The position numbers and the translations under genes are program-made. 64,000 bases of DNA, taken from the NCBI RefSeq assembly GCF_001263415.1, contig NZ_LGTE01000001.1, positions 1 through 64,000 on the forward strand, read 5' to 3'. The stretch comes from Thermincola ferriacetica (GTDB taxonomy: Bacteria; Bacillota; Thermincolia; Thermincolales; Thermincolaceae). Below the pieces are notes generated by a model. The model searched no databases, was not told the DNA's origin, and was given only the letters and a program-made list of their open reading frames with translations. Positions 1 through 8,124 of this stretch are shown piece by piece (positions within the stretch are counted from its first letter, which is position 1; each line of letters opens with the position of its first letter).

Positions 1-290
1 GGGTAGGAGGGTGTCTCCGCTACCTGGGAGCTTGGTGCTGCAAACCCTTGCCGTTCAGGCAGCGTTCCCGAACTCGATGGCTCATATAGCATTTCTTAAA
101 AGCCGGGCCGCCTCCCGTCCGGTCACTCAACCTGCGTTGAGCGCCGGGCTTCCCGGCGGCCTTCGCCATCTTCAAACATGCGGGAACTCCTCTGCCTGCC
201 CGGCAGCGGTTTTGCGGGCGCAGTCGCTCCCAAACGGTAGGCGGAGAACCCTGCCTACCCTTCCGCAGTAAGAGGAGAAAGAGAAGCAGG

Positions 291-404
291 AGCCGCTGCC
301 CCGGTGGACCACTCTCTCTCAAACACAAAGCTGCTGCCCGGTAAAACATTTTTTCTGAAGCACTCTAGCCGCTGTCCGGTGAAACAATAAGTTGCGACTT
401 GGCG
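291..404. repeat. Three 38-bp-spaced copies of a short GC-rich motif
   Basis: A roughly 19-base motif of the form AGCYGCTGYCCGGTRAAAC starts at 291, 329 and 367, exactly 38 bases apart. The second half of each 38-base unit is not conserved. Read on the other strand the motif is GTTTYACCGGRCAGCRGCT, and a related sequence occurs at 769-787 on the plus strand. The pattern looks like an old tandem or dispersed repeat. It is too short and degenerate for a CRISPR array. Confidence 0.5.
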
Positions 405-494
405 GAGGGCGGGTAGACAGTGTTAACGACAGTGAGGGCTTGAAATCACTGTTTCCGGCACGGACGCATCAATCCCGAGGACGTAATTATATAA

Positions 495-705
495 ACCGCA
501 GAATCCACAGAGGATACGGAGAATTAATGGTAAAAGCAAGGTATATAGCTTATCTAACAATGAAATTTTGATTAGTTTCTTAATGGTTTTTTCGTTCAAT
601 TTTTTCTCTGTGTTTTCTCTGTGTTCTCTGAGCTCTCTGTGGTATTTTCTGGACCACAGAGCAACCCCAAAAAACATTTCAAGTAATGACTTCTCTGTGG
701 TAAAT
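495..705. repeat. CCACAGAG/CTCTGTGG-rich intergenic element
   Basis: The element contains several short forward and inverted copies of CCACAGAG. One lies near 507, a run of TTCTCTGTGT-like units fills 603-645, and an inverted pair CCACAGAG (654-661) and CTCTGTGG (694-701) closes it. Sequences of this type are familiar as dispersed, untranslated repeats in anaerobe genomes. The apparent reading frame through it, rich in His, Arg and Glu, is an artefact of the repeat. Confidence 0.5.
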
Positions 706-728
706 CGTTTCCGTCCGTAGCCTCGGAG

Positions 729-790
729 CAACGGTTGTTTCACAGCGGCATCCACAAAACAACGGTTGTTTCACCGGCACAGCGGCTTCC
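729..790 (+). repeat. Direct repeat CAACGGTTGTTTCAC, two copies
   Basis: The same 15 bases occur at 729-743 and 760-774, and each copy is followed within a few bases by AGCGGC. The second copy continues into CCGGCACAGCGGCTTC, the same family as the 38-base-spaced motif near 291-404 but in the opposite orientation. Confidence 0.5.
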
Positions 791-861
791 CGAGGGCGTT
801 GGTGCAGCGGCAGATGGAGGACGACGGAAGAAGGAGCTTTGTACTCTGGCCGTGAAAAAGT

Positions 862-891
862 TTGACACCGGTGGGAGGCAAGGGATAAAAT
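862..891 (+). promoter_or_regulatory. Housekeeping-type promoter for the phosphotransferase gene
   Basis: TTGACA at 862-867 is followed after 18 bases by TAAAAT at 886-891. It lies 65 bases before the start codon at 956 and is the only good sigma-A-like pair in the upstream region. The predicted leader is short and shows no attenuator. Confidence 0.55.
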
Positions 892-955
892 AAAAAGGTG
901 ACCACGGTACCTGCAGGCTGTAGAATAAAAAGTAAGCGCTGGGGAGGCGAATGGG

Positions 956-3466
956 ATGGAGCAGTTGGTAATGGACATACTGGAGGCGCGAAAGGAACAC
1001 CTGCCGTTGGTGGGCGGGAAGGGGGCCAACCTGGGCGACCTGGCCCGGGGATTAAGGGTGCCACCGGGATTTATATTAACTTCGCTGGCTTATCGCAAAC
1101 AGATGGAAACTACGGGCCTGCAGAGGGAATTACTGCAAATACTGGATAACTGCGATATTTTTAACATGGATAGACTTAATGAAGCCAGCGAGCGAATAGC
1201 GCGGTTATTCGATAACCTGAAATTGCTCCCCGAGATAGAAGAGGCCTTTAGTAAAGCCTATTACCAACTTGCCCACGGAAAAGATAATTTCAAAGTGGCT
1301 GTCCGTTCGTCGGCCACAGCGGAAGATTTGAGCGATGCCTCCTTTGCCGGTCAGCAGGAAACCTTCCTTAACGTTAAAGGTCTTCCAGAAGTACTGGAGG
1401 CGGTAAAAAAATGCTGGGCTTCATTGTGGACGCCCAGGGCTATCCACTACCGTACCCAAAAAGGTTTTAACCATGCAGAGGTCTGGATGGCTGTGATAGT
1501 ACAGGAAATGATCCCGGCCCAGGTTGCGGGTGTCATGTTTACCGCTAACCCGGTAACTAATATAAGAAACGAAATTCTTATTGAAGCGGCTTCCGGCCTT
1601 GGCGAAGCCCTGGTATCGGGAACCGTAACGGGTGACAGTTATGTGGTGGAAAAGAATGATGTGAGCTGTAACATCAAGTCCAAAACTATCAACAATCCTT
1701 CCGGTATCCAGTTATTGACTGATTTTGATATCCGGGAATTGGCCTTAAACGGGATAAAAATTGAACGGTTTTACGAAGATTACCAGGATGTGGAATGGGC
1801 TTTTCATGAGGGCAAGTTTTACTTTTTGCAGACCCGCTCCATTACCACCCTCGGTGATGAAGTTCTTGTGTTTCCGGAAATCAATCTGAAAAAACTAGGT
1901 TATATGCAGCGGGAAGTTATGAAATGGGTGGAGGAACGTTTCCCCAACCCGGTTCACCCTATTGACGGAGTTGTGGTCAAGGTTTTAATGATGGCCCTTT
2001 TTGAGGCTATGGAAAATCACGGGTATAAGATCGACTATATAGACTGGAAGAAAATTGACCAGGGTATTTTTCCCGAGTTTTTTATTGCTCCTAAAATAAG
2101 GCCTGGTATTACACGTATGGTCAGCTATCTGCGCCTGTTTAAAATACTGAAAACGAATCCGGCGGCGGAATGGGCCAAAGAACAGGTTTACCTGCTGGAA
2201 ATGCTGGAAAGACTGCAAAACCGGGATATTTCCGGTTTACCGTTGGAGATAATTATAGATTATCTGACCGAGGCATTTAATCATTTGCACTTCTTTATTG
2301 TCATGAGGTACCATTATTTCATGTGGAACCGCATACCCAGCAATGTACTGGATTGGATATTGCGGTTCTATTTTGGCAGGGAAGCCCAGAAAATCAAGGA
2401 AAACCTGCTGGCAGGTATTCCGTGCATTACCCTGGACATCAATGAAAAGCTGCATAAACTGGCGGAGTTTGCCCGGGCAAGACCGGCTGTAGTCAAAACG
2501 CTCATGGAAACGAACCTGGCAGAGGCTATGAAATTGCTGCCCCACGTGGAAGGAGGTCCTGCTTTCCTGGAGGAATTCGAAAAGTTTATCAAAGAATACG
2601 GAGAAAGGGAAACGGATATGGGCCTGGGCGGTATTGCTTCCCCTACCTGGCAGGATACACCGGTAGTAGTGTTAGGAATAATCAGGGGTATTACAGCCGA
2701 ATTAGTGGGCGGCAGCGACCGCAGGCGGAAAAACCTTGAGGAGCGGGTTAAATCAGCGGAAGAAAAAGTTTACGGCAGGCTATCGCGGGGTCTGGCCGGT
2801 TTTCTCGGCATGCCAAAGTTTGTGGCCAGGCTGGTTGAACACAGCCGGAATTTCGCTGTTTTTCGTGAGAACAGCCACTATCACATTACCAAGGGAATGC
2901 ATGTTTTCAGGATATTGTACCTGGCCCTCGGAGAACGTTTAGTGGTGCGGGGTATATTAAAAGATAAAAGGGATATTTTCTATTTAACCTATTTCGAAAT
3001 TAAAGAACTGGTTAACACCATTTTCTATGGTATAGAGGAAATAGATACCAGGTCGATTTATAAAAAGATTGAAAAAAGAAAGATTGAGCAGGAGAAACGT
3101 CTTCATCGCTGGAAATGCCGGAATATGGTCGAAGACAGTACGCGCGACACTTTGCGTGGGGTAGCCTCCAGCGCCGGGGTCGTTACCGGCCCGGCAAGAA
3201 TTATTGATGACCCCAAAGATTTTGGTAGGGTCAAGCCAGGGGATGTCTTAGTTGCGCCCTATACTAATCCTGCGTGGACGCCGCTGTTTTCCGTAATTGC
3301 CGGTTTGGTGGTTGATTCAGGGGGAGCGGCTTCCCATGCTGCCATAATTGCCAGGGAATACGGTATTCCGGCAGTGATGGGTGTAGGCAACGCTACCCAG
3401 ATCCTTAAAGAAGGTGAGATTGTAACTGTGGACGGTACCAGGGGTACCGTATACAGGGGTAGATAG
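956..3466 (+). CDS. PEP-synthase-like / rifampicin-phosphotransferase-like protein
   Basis: The 836-residue product has the N-terminal ATP-binding domain of pyruvate phosphate dikinase and PEP synthase (GGKGANLGDL near residue 21, VRSSATAEDLSDASFAGQQE near 116). It ends in the swivelling phosphohistidine domain (SGGAASHAAIIAREYGIPAV near 785-805, His being the phospho-carrier). The C-terminal PEP/pyruvate-binding barrel of true PEP synthase is absent. This order of ATP domain, middle domain and terminal His domain is that of rifampicin phosphotransferases, which move the beta-phosphate of ATP onto a small acceptor. Residues about 320-720 are the likely acceptor domain and are not recognisable. 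The ATG at 956 follows GGGGAGG at good spacing. The substrate is unknown, and annotation as PEP synthase would probably be wrong. Confidence 0.8.
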   Translation: MEQLVMDILEARKEHLPLVGGKGANLGDLARGLRVPPGFILTSLAYRKQMETTGLQRELLQILDNCDIFNMDRLNEASERIARLFDNLKLLPEIEEAFSKAYYQLAHGKDNFKVAVRSSATAEDLSDASFAGQQETFLNVKGLPEVLEAVKKCWASLWTPRAIHYRTQKGFNHAEVWMAVIVQEMIPAQVAGVMFTANPVTNIRNEILIEAASGLGEALVSGTVTGDSYVVEKNDVSCNIKSKTINNPSGIQLLTDFDIRELALNGIKIERFYEDYQDVEWAFHEGKFYFLQTRSITTLGDEVLVFPEINLKKLGYMQREVMKWVEERFPNPVHPIDGVVVKVLMMALFEAMENHGYKIDYIDWKKIDQGIFPEFFIAPKIRPGITRMVSYLRLFKILKTNPAAEWAKEQVYLLEMLERLQNRDISGLPLEIIIDYLTEAFNHLHFFIVMRYHYFMWNRIPSNVLDWILRFYFGREAQKIKENLLAGIPCITLDINEKLHKLAEFARARPAVVKTLMETNLAEAMKLLPHVEGGPAFLEEFEKFIKEYGERETDMGLGGIASPTWQDTPVVVLGIIRGITAELVGGSDRRRKNLEERVKSAEEKVYGRLSRGLAGFLGMPKFVARLVEHSRNFAVFRENSHYHITKGMHVFRILYLALGERLVVRGILKDKRDIFYLTYFEIKELVNTIFYGIEEIDTRSIYKKIEKRKIEQEKRLHRWKCRNMVEDSTRDTLRGVASSAGVVTGPARIIDDPKDFGRVKPGDVLVAPYTNPAWTPLFSVIAGLVVDSGGAASHAAIIAREYGIPAVMGVGNATQILKEGEIVTVDGTRGTVYRGR

Positions 3467-3552
3467 TTCATCAATGTTTTCCTCACTTTCTTACCTATTG
3501 ATAAACTATCCGGGGCACATGTATCGGGGGCTGTCGTAAAAGACAGCCCCCG
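3462..3552. terminator. Inverted repeats and bidirectional terminator
   Basis: Two hairpins separate converging genes. The first pairs 3462-3475 with 3497-3510 (13 of 14 bases complementary) and overlaps the stop of the phosphotransferase gene. The second is a perfect 11-base stem, CGGGGGCTGTC at 3525-3535 with 3542-3552 and a six-base loop. It sits just beyond the stop of the minus-strand transporter and probably ends both transcripts. Confidence 0.7.
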
Positions 3553-3559
3553 GAAACGA

Positions 3560-4819
3560 TTATTTACTCTCATTCTGCAGGCTGGCGAAGTTCGGATTGT
3601 TTACCACGATAGGGGCAGGGGCTTTAGTCAGGAAGGAGAGTATTGCGGCCATTACGCACAGCACGGCTGCCACGATAAAGGCCATGTTGTAAGTTCCTGT
3701 TATGTCAACGATTTTCCCGGCCACCATGGAACCGAACACACCACCGACGCCCCAGGCAGTAAATACCAGTCCGTAGTTAACGCCGAGGTTCTTGGTACCG
3801 AAGAAATCGGCAGTAGTGGATGGGAAGAGGGATAAGTTGGCGCCGTAGTTGAATCCAACGGCGGCAGCTCCGGCAATTAACAGCGCCATGGTATTTAATT
3901 TAGCAAAGAGCAGCATGACTGCAGCCTGGGACAGGAAGACCAGCAGCATGGTTCGGGTTCGGCCCAGCTTATCAGATACCATACCGGCAATAATACGGCC
4001 GCTGGCGTTGCCGATAGCCAATACGGCAACGAGGATAAATCCGACATCAATATTCCGGGCGGCCGCGATTTTAGCCAGATGACCGATAATCATCAAGCCG
4101 GCAAAGGAAGCAAAAGCATACATTAACCATAACAGATAGAACTGCGGAGTTTTTACCATCTCGTGCCAGTCGTAATCGTGTTTCCTCGAGGTAGCAGTCT
4201 TGGCGGTTGCCGATGGGGCCGGCATCCCTGCCGGAACATACCCGGCCGGCGGGTCTTGCAGGAGTTGGGCCAGGAGTACGGTTACGATGAAAAAGGCAAT
4301 ACCCAGAGTCAAAAAGGTTTTGTTAATACCGACGGTGGCCAACAGTTTGTTGGTAACGGGTGCTATATACACGGAAGCCAAACCGAAACCACTGACAACA
4401 ATACCTGTAATCATACCTTTCTTGGCCGGTGGGAACCATTTTACTGCCGGCGGTGTAGCGGAGGCATAACCGAGCCCGATTCCCGTACCGGCCAGCACAC
4501 CAAAACCTATAACCATCAGCCACAAGCTGTTCTGCGTTGCGAAACTGGATAAAATCATGCCTATACCTGTTAAAGCGCCACCTAATGCAGCAACTATTCG
4601 CGGGCCAACTTTATCCTGAGCCCGGCCGGCAAAAACCATGACGACTGCAAACACACCACAGGCGACAGCGTATGGCAGGGAAGCGTCTGATGCGCTCCAG
4701 CCCCAGGATTTCGTTAATTGTTTGGCAATAACGCTCCAGGCATATAGAACACCCAAAGCCAGGTTAATACCTGTACCGGCAAGGGTAACAATCCAACCCT
4801 TGTTAGAATTAGCAGTCAT
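3560..4819 (-). CDS. MFS transporter, oxalate/formate antiporter (OFA) family
   Basis: This is a 12-helix major facilitator protein of about 419 residues. The opening GWIVTLAGTGINLALGVLYAWSV and the loop AGRAQDKVGPRIVA are typical of the OFA family, which includes the oxalate:formate exchanger OxlT. Family members move oxalate, formate, lactate or other small carboxylates across the cytoplasmic membrane, and the substrate here cannot be read from sequence. I take the ATG at 4819 as start because AAAGGGGTG lies a few bases upstream; a GTG three codons earlier would sit inside that ribosome site. No oxalate-degrading enzyme lies next to it, so the gene appears to be a single transcription unit. 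Confidence 0.85.
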   Translation of the reverse strand: MTANSNKGWIVTLAGTGINLALGVLYAWSVIAKQLTKSWGWSASDASLPYAVACGVFAVVMVFAGRAQDKVGPRIVAALGGALTGIGMILSSFATQNSLWLMVIGFGVLAGTGIGLGYASATPPAVKWFPPAKKGMITGIVVSGFGLASVYIAPVTNKLLATVGINKTFLTLGIAFFIVTVLLAQLLQDPPAGYVPAGMPAPSATAKTATSRKHDYDWHEMVKTPQFYLLWLMYAFASFAGLMIIGHLAKIAAARNIDVGFILVAVLAIGNASGRIIAGMVSDKLGRTRTMLLVFLSQAAVMLLFAKLNTMALLIAGAAAVGFNYGANLSLFPSTTADFFGTKNLGVNYGLVFTAWGVGGVFGSMVAGKIVDITGTYNMAFIVAAVLCVMAAILSFLTKAPAPIVVNNPNFASLQNESK

Positions 4820-5278
4820 ATTTAACACCCCTTTAATTCGTATTTTTTGTAATCATAGAACAAGAAGAATAAATCCGTAAAACAGTTATATCTTTGTGTG
4901 TACGTTTTACCAGCTCCTTTCTCGGAAATTGAAAATCAAGATTGTCGGCTTCTTGTAGTTTCATACTACCACCAGGGTTGGGATAATGCACGCAATAATC
5001 CTTGAATTGACACACTCTCTAGGGGAACGGTCGAATTCGATAGTCCAACGGAAACAGGAAAAAGGGATCAATATTTCAACCGTTCACCCGACCGTTTAAC
5101 CAAGAATAAAAGCCCTTAAAAGTAAGGGCTCAGTCATATCAGAAAAACAAAACTTTTAGTTTCTTGTCTTTATTATGGAATTGTTTTATACTTTTTTATG
5201 CAGTTGATGACTTACGGTTTGTACAGATTGAGGATTACCAAAATTATTATAGTTTTTGGTTCTTAGGAGGGAAATTAG
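4820..5278. other. Divergent intergenic region with nested inverted repeats
   Basis: These 459 bases lie between the minus-strand transporter and a plus-strand gene and must hold both promoters. AACGGTCG at 5026-5033 pairs with CGACCGTT at 5089-5096, with a smaller inverted pair (AACGG/CCGTT) inside. A further hairpin, AGCCCTT/AAGGGCT at 5112-5131, is followed by a T-rich run only on the minus strand. I see no small gene and cannot assign the element to a known riboswitch. Confidence 0.4.
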
Positions 5279-5794
5279 GTGTGCATTTCCATAGTATTCT
5301 GCGTTAAGCCGGAACCTGCAGCAAATGCTGCCGAAGTGGAAAATTCCATAAAAAGAATGGCTCTTAATTACGGTTATGGCTGCGGCGTAGGTTTACCGGC
5401 TTTAGTGGAAAAAGTCGCTTTATTGGTAAAAGCCCGTTTCCCCGATTACCGGTTTTTTGAAATACACGATTTGCAGGAACCCCATTGTGCTTGTGATATT
5501 GACCATGATATCAGGATTAGGTCAAAGCTGGGTGAAAGGAGCACTTTTTTCAATCTGGTACATGATATTTTAAATTTTGACAAGGTGGAGGAATTTTCCA
5601 TATTGTTTACCGAAAATGAAGTTGAGGAAGGCCAGACAATCAGGGAAGATTCCGGTGATTTAGGGGCTTTTTGCGAACGTTTGAACAATTGGTATACGTG
5701 GCAGGTGGAAGGATTCGATCCCATTCGGCAGGCCTACTATATTGCTGACAGTTCGCCTTACCTCTATACCTTTATTCCCGGGTTATCTCATTAA
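5279..5794 (+). CDS. Hypothetical 171-residue protein
   Basis: A GTG start at 5279 follows a strong AGGAGGG site at 5264-5270, so the gene is probably real. The protein is soluble, acidic, and has no signal peptide or membrane segment. Visible features are a Cys-bearing start (MCISIVFCVKPE), a GYGCGVGLPALVEKV segment, and a His/Cys/Asp-rich stretch (EPHCACDIDHDIR near residue 67) that could bind a metal. I do not recognise the family. It lies alone, with about 150 bases to the cytochrome gene that follows. Confidence 0.6.
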   Translation: MCISIVFCVKPEPAANAAEVENSIKRMALNYGYGCGVGLPALVEKVALLVKARFPDYRFFEIHDLQEPHCACDIDHDIRIRSKLGERSTFFNLVHDILNFDKVEEFSILFTENEVEEGQTIREDSGDLGAFCERLNNWYTWQVEGFDPIRQAYYIADSSPYLYTFIPGLSH

Positions 5795-5862
5795 CCGGGC
5801 CAACGGTTCTGCAGTTTAATCCCGGTTGCTGTCAAGGGTAAAAAGTACATGCTCTATGGAAC

Positions 5863-5891
5863 ATGACGCGGTATTGAGCGAATGATATAAT
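5863..5891 (+). promoter_or_regulatory. Extended -10 promoter for the multiheme cytochrome
   Basis: TGATATAAT (TG + base + TATAAT) ends at 5891, with a weak -35 ATGACG at 5863-5868 and a 17-base spacer. It lies about 50 bases ahead of the cytochrome start at 5943, giving a short leader. Confidence 0.55.
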
Positions 5892-5942
5892 GGGGACAGG
5901 AAGCAGCATATATCTAATTATGACAAGCAAGGGTTGGTAGCA

Positions 5943-6977
5943 ATGGTACAAATTCCTGTCCCTGCAACAGATAATGGAAAGAAACGGGGGCTGAACAAGG
6001 GAAAGTTGTTCCTGGTCTTGTTCTTGGCTGGCCTGTTTTTTATTTTTTTGGGGATTAACCTATACGTTATTGTTCCTGTTAGTGTGGGCAATGAGGCTGA
6101 GGCTTGCGCTCGCTGCCACGCCATGGTTCCGGAATATGCTACCTGGCGGGAGTCCAACCATGCCCAGTTTCAATGCCGGGACTGCCATAAACAACCTGGT
6201 TTTGCTCACCTGTTGAAATACCAGACCAGAATGGTCAAGGAGTTTCTTTTTTACCGGGCCACGGATATGCCCCAAACAGTTGTTGCCGATAAAATACCTG
6301 ATGAAGTATGCAAACAGTGTCATTCCAGCAACAGGATTGTTTCTGCTTCGTCTGATACTATAATTCCGCACCAAAAACATGAAGAAAAGGGAATTTCCTG
6401 CGTTACCTGCCATAAAGGAGTGGCCCACGGTAGGATTATGGAAAGGGGTATGACCCGGAAGCTTACCGTTTCTGAATGGACACCGGATGTAGCAAGGGAA
6501 CAAATGGATTACAAGTATACTACACCCAAAATGGATATATGCTTGGACTGCCACGGTAAAAGAAATGTCGAGACGACCTGTTCCGTTTGTCATTCCAGTA
6601 TGCCGATTCCTGATTCGCATAAGCCCGCCAACTGGATGACGAAGCATGGTGAGCAGGCGCGGCAGGACTTTAAACCCTGCAACCTTTGTCACGTATACAC
6701 CATGAAAAAAGAAGTGGATTTGCTGCAGACTACGGTTTTTGGTTATATAAGAATTAATACCTTCTGCATGAACTGCCATACAACGAAAAAACCGCCCAGC
6801 CACCGGCAGGAGGGTTTTATGGCCCGGCACGGTACTGAGGCTAAAAATAAAGGAACGGGAAATTGTTTTGTGTGCCATAACCTGAACAAAGAAGATGCCC
6901 AAAAGGGCGGATGGCCGAATAAAGTTAACTGCAATGATTGCCATTGGTTTAAAGCGAAAAGCCGGGTGCAGGAATGA
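5943..6977 (+). CDS. NapC/NirT-type membrane cytochrome c with ten CxxCH motifs
   Basis: The 344-residue protein has a basic N-terminus, one membrane anchor (about residues 21-45) and then ten CxxCH haem-attachment motifs: CARCH, CRDCH, CKQCH, CVTCH, CLDCH, CSVCH, CNLCH, CMNCH, CFVCH and CNDCH. The first part (CHAMVPEYATWRESNH...CRDCHKQPG) matches the NapC/NirT/NrfH family, which takes electrons from the quinol pool; ordinary members carry only four haems. The extra six suggest fusion to, or expansion into, an extracytoplasmic electron-transfer module. The ATG at 5943 is chosen because AAGGG sits nine bases before it, while a TTG at 5934 would have no room for a ribosome site. No reductase or cytochrome-maturation gene is adjacent. 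Confidence 0.85.
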   Translation: MVQIPVPATDNGKKRGLNKGKLFLVLFLAGLFFIFLGINLYVIVPVSVGNEAEACARCHAMVPEYATWRESNHAQFQCRDCHKQPGFAHLLKYQTRMVKEFLFYRATDMPQTVVADKIPDEVCKQCHSSNRIVSASSDTIIPHQKHEEKGISCVTCHKGVAHGRIMERGMTRKLTVSEWTPDVAREQMDYKYTTPKMDICLDCHGKRNVETTCSVCHSSMPIPDSHKPANWMTKHGEQARQDFKPCNLCHVYTMKKEVDLLQTTVFGYIRINTFCMNCHTTKKPPSHRQEGFMARHGTEAKNKGTGNCFVCHNLNKEDAQKGGWPNKVNCNDCHWFKAKSRVQE

Positions 6978-7000
6978 ACGCCAGCATCCGGCTTATCGGT

Positions 7001-7369
7001 TTATTTTTTGTTTTCCTGCTCGTCAGCCTGTGTTGCTGTATTTACTGTTTCCTCCAAAGGGCGTACCACATTTGTTTTAGTGGCTTCGATAGCGGAATCC
7101 ATGGTAATGCCGATAGCATTACCCATTTTTTCGCCGTATTGTCTGCCCATTTCCGACCATGCTCCGGATCTGGCATGTTCTGTTCTCAAGCCGCTTTTAA
7201 CTGCTGCTTTATTAACTTCATCTCTTGTTTTAGCCAAGGGGGTCAGAACAATTTGGTCCAGGGCACGCAGCCCTGTTTCTGCCGCTAATCCGATTAAGCG
7301 GCCCAACATTGCGCCTGTAGATGCCCCCATTTTTTCCCATTCCGAGACCAGCTTATTGTCCTCTTTCAT
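7001..7369 (-). CDS. Hypothetical 122-residue helical protein
   Basis: The product is a predominantly helical, Ala/Glu-rich, soluble protein with Gly-containing amphipathic segments (GASTGAMLGRLIGLAAETGLR, GRQYGEKMGNAIGITM) and no signal peptide. I do not recognise a family. An ATG at 7369 and a TTG one codon upstream are both possible, and a GGGGGG ribosome site precedes them. It converges on the cytochrome gene with a 23-base gap and no clear hairpin between. Confidence 0.55.
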   Translation of the reverse strand: MKEDNKLVSEWEKMGASTGAMLGRLIGLAAETGLRALDQIVLTPLAKTRDEVNKAAVKSGLRTEHARSGAWSEMGRQYGEKMGNAIGITMDSAIEATKTNVVRPLEETVNTATQADEQENKK

Positions 7370-7522
7370 CAATGTGTTTCCCCCCGGGTTTTTATTGGCT
7401 TTATATTAGTTTTTAAACGAACCGTCGATTTTATACATTTTTGTTAAGGAATAAAAAACAGGCTTAATGATGCAAACTAAAAATCACACCACCATTTTTC
7501 ACTTAACTGGAGGAGTTTACAC

Positions 7523-7999
7523 GTGAATACAGAGACTTTGACAGAAAAAGAAATTGCCCAGATGGCGATTGATATTGAGGAAAGGGGAGTAAGGTTTTAC
7601 ACGGGAGTTGCCGAAATGTTTAATCGGGAAGAAGTGAAGCTGGCATTTTACAAACTGGCTGAGGAAGAAAAGGAACATGCCCGGACATTTAGGCAGCTTT
7701 TTGCTTCTCTTGAACCTGAAAGTTCTCTGGAAGATGTAAAAACCGTCGAATACCTGAAGGCGATAATTCATTCTACCGTATTCCCTGAGGGTAGGGAGGA
7801 AGCGGTTTTACAGCAGATTAAAACTCCTGCAGAAGCTTTGCATGTAGGTATCCAGGCAGAAAAGGACGCAATTCTTTTTTACCAGGAAATGTATAACAAG
7901 AGCCGGTCGCCTAAGGTGAAAGAAGTTCTCAGCAGACTACTAGAGGAAGAGAAACTGCACCTGGTTGACCTGCGGAACTATGTCGATGAAATGAAATAA
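7523..7999 (+). CDS. Rubrerythrin/ferritin-like diiron protein
   Basis: This 158-residue four-helix protein carries two EExxH-type metal sites: EERGVRFY with EEEKEHARTF in the first half, and AEKDAILFY with EEEKLHL in the second. That is the diiron site of the rubrerythrin/ferritin-like superfamily. The C-terminal rubredoxin domain of classical rubrerythrin is missing. Such proteins reduce peroxide or handle iron in anaerobes, in the cytoplasm. The ATG follows GGAGGAG at good spacing. The gene is monocistronic as far as the sequence shows. Confidence 0.85.
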   Translation: MNTETLTEKEIAQMAIDIEERGVRFYTGVAEMFNREEVKLAFYKLAEEEKEHARTFRQLFASLEPESSLEDVKTVEYLKAIIHSTVFPEGREEAVLQQIKTPAEALHVGIQAEKDAILFYQEMYNKSRSPKVKEVLSRLLEEEKLHLVDLRNYVDEMK

Positions 8000-8124
8000 A
8001 TTACAATATATTTAACATTTAGTAAAAATTTTTGAACATTAAGAAGGAGTTTTTTGGCTTAACGGCGAAAAAAACTATTAAATATTTTCCATATGCTGTG
8101 AGACTTGGAAATCAGGTGAGGCTA

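Larger units (their letters stand above)
1..861. other. Repeat-rich non-coding leader region
   Basis: No convincing gene is visible in these 0.86 kb. The short open frames have no ribosome site, no recognisable domain, and several overlap each other on both strands. What the stretch holds is repetitive DNA: a short motif repeated every 38 bases near 291-404, a CCACAGAG-rich element near 495-705, and two copies of a 15-base direct repeat near 729-774, each described separately. The region ends at the promoter of the phosphotransferase gene. Confidence 0.6.

Noticed and set aside
20-349. GC-rich open frames on both strands at the left edge
   Set aside because: They overlap each other, have no ribosome sites or domains, and coincide with the repeated motifs.
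291-404. Possible CRISPR array from the 38-base period
   Set aside because: The conserved part is only about 19 bases and degenerate and the variable part about 19 bases, outside CRISPR sizes; no cas gene is present.
423-755. Minus-strand frame rich in RELREHRENTEKK
   Set aside because: It is the translation of the CCACAGAG repeat element, a common false gene.
6060-6944. Long minus-strand frame inside the cytochrome gene
   Set aside because: The plus-strand frame carries ten haem motifs, a promoter and a ribosome site; the antisense frame is a shadow.
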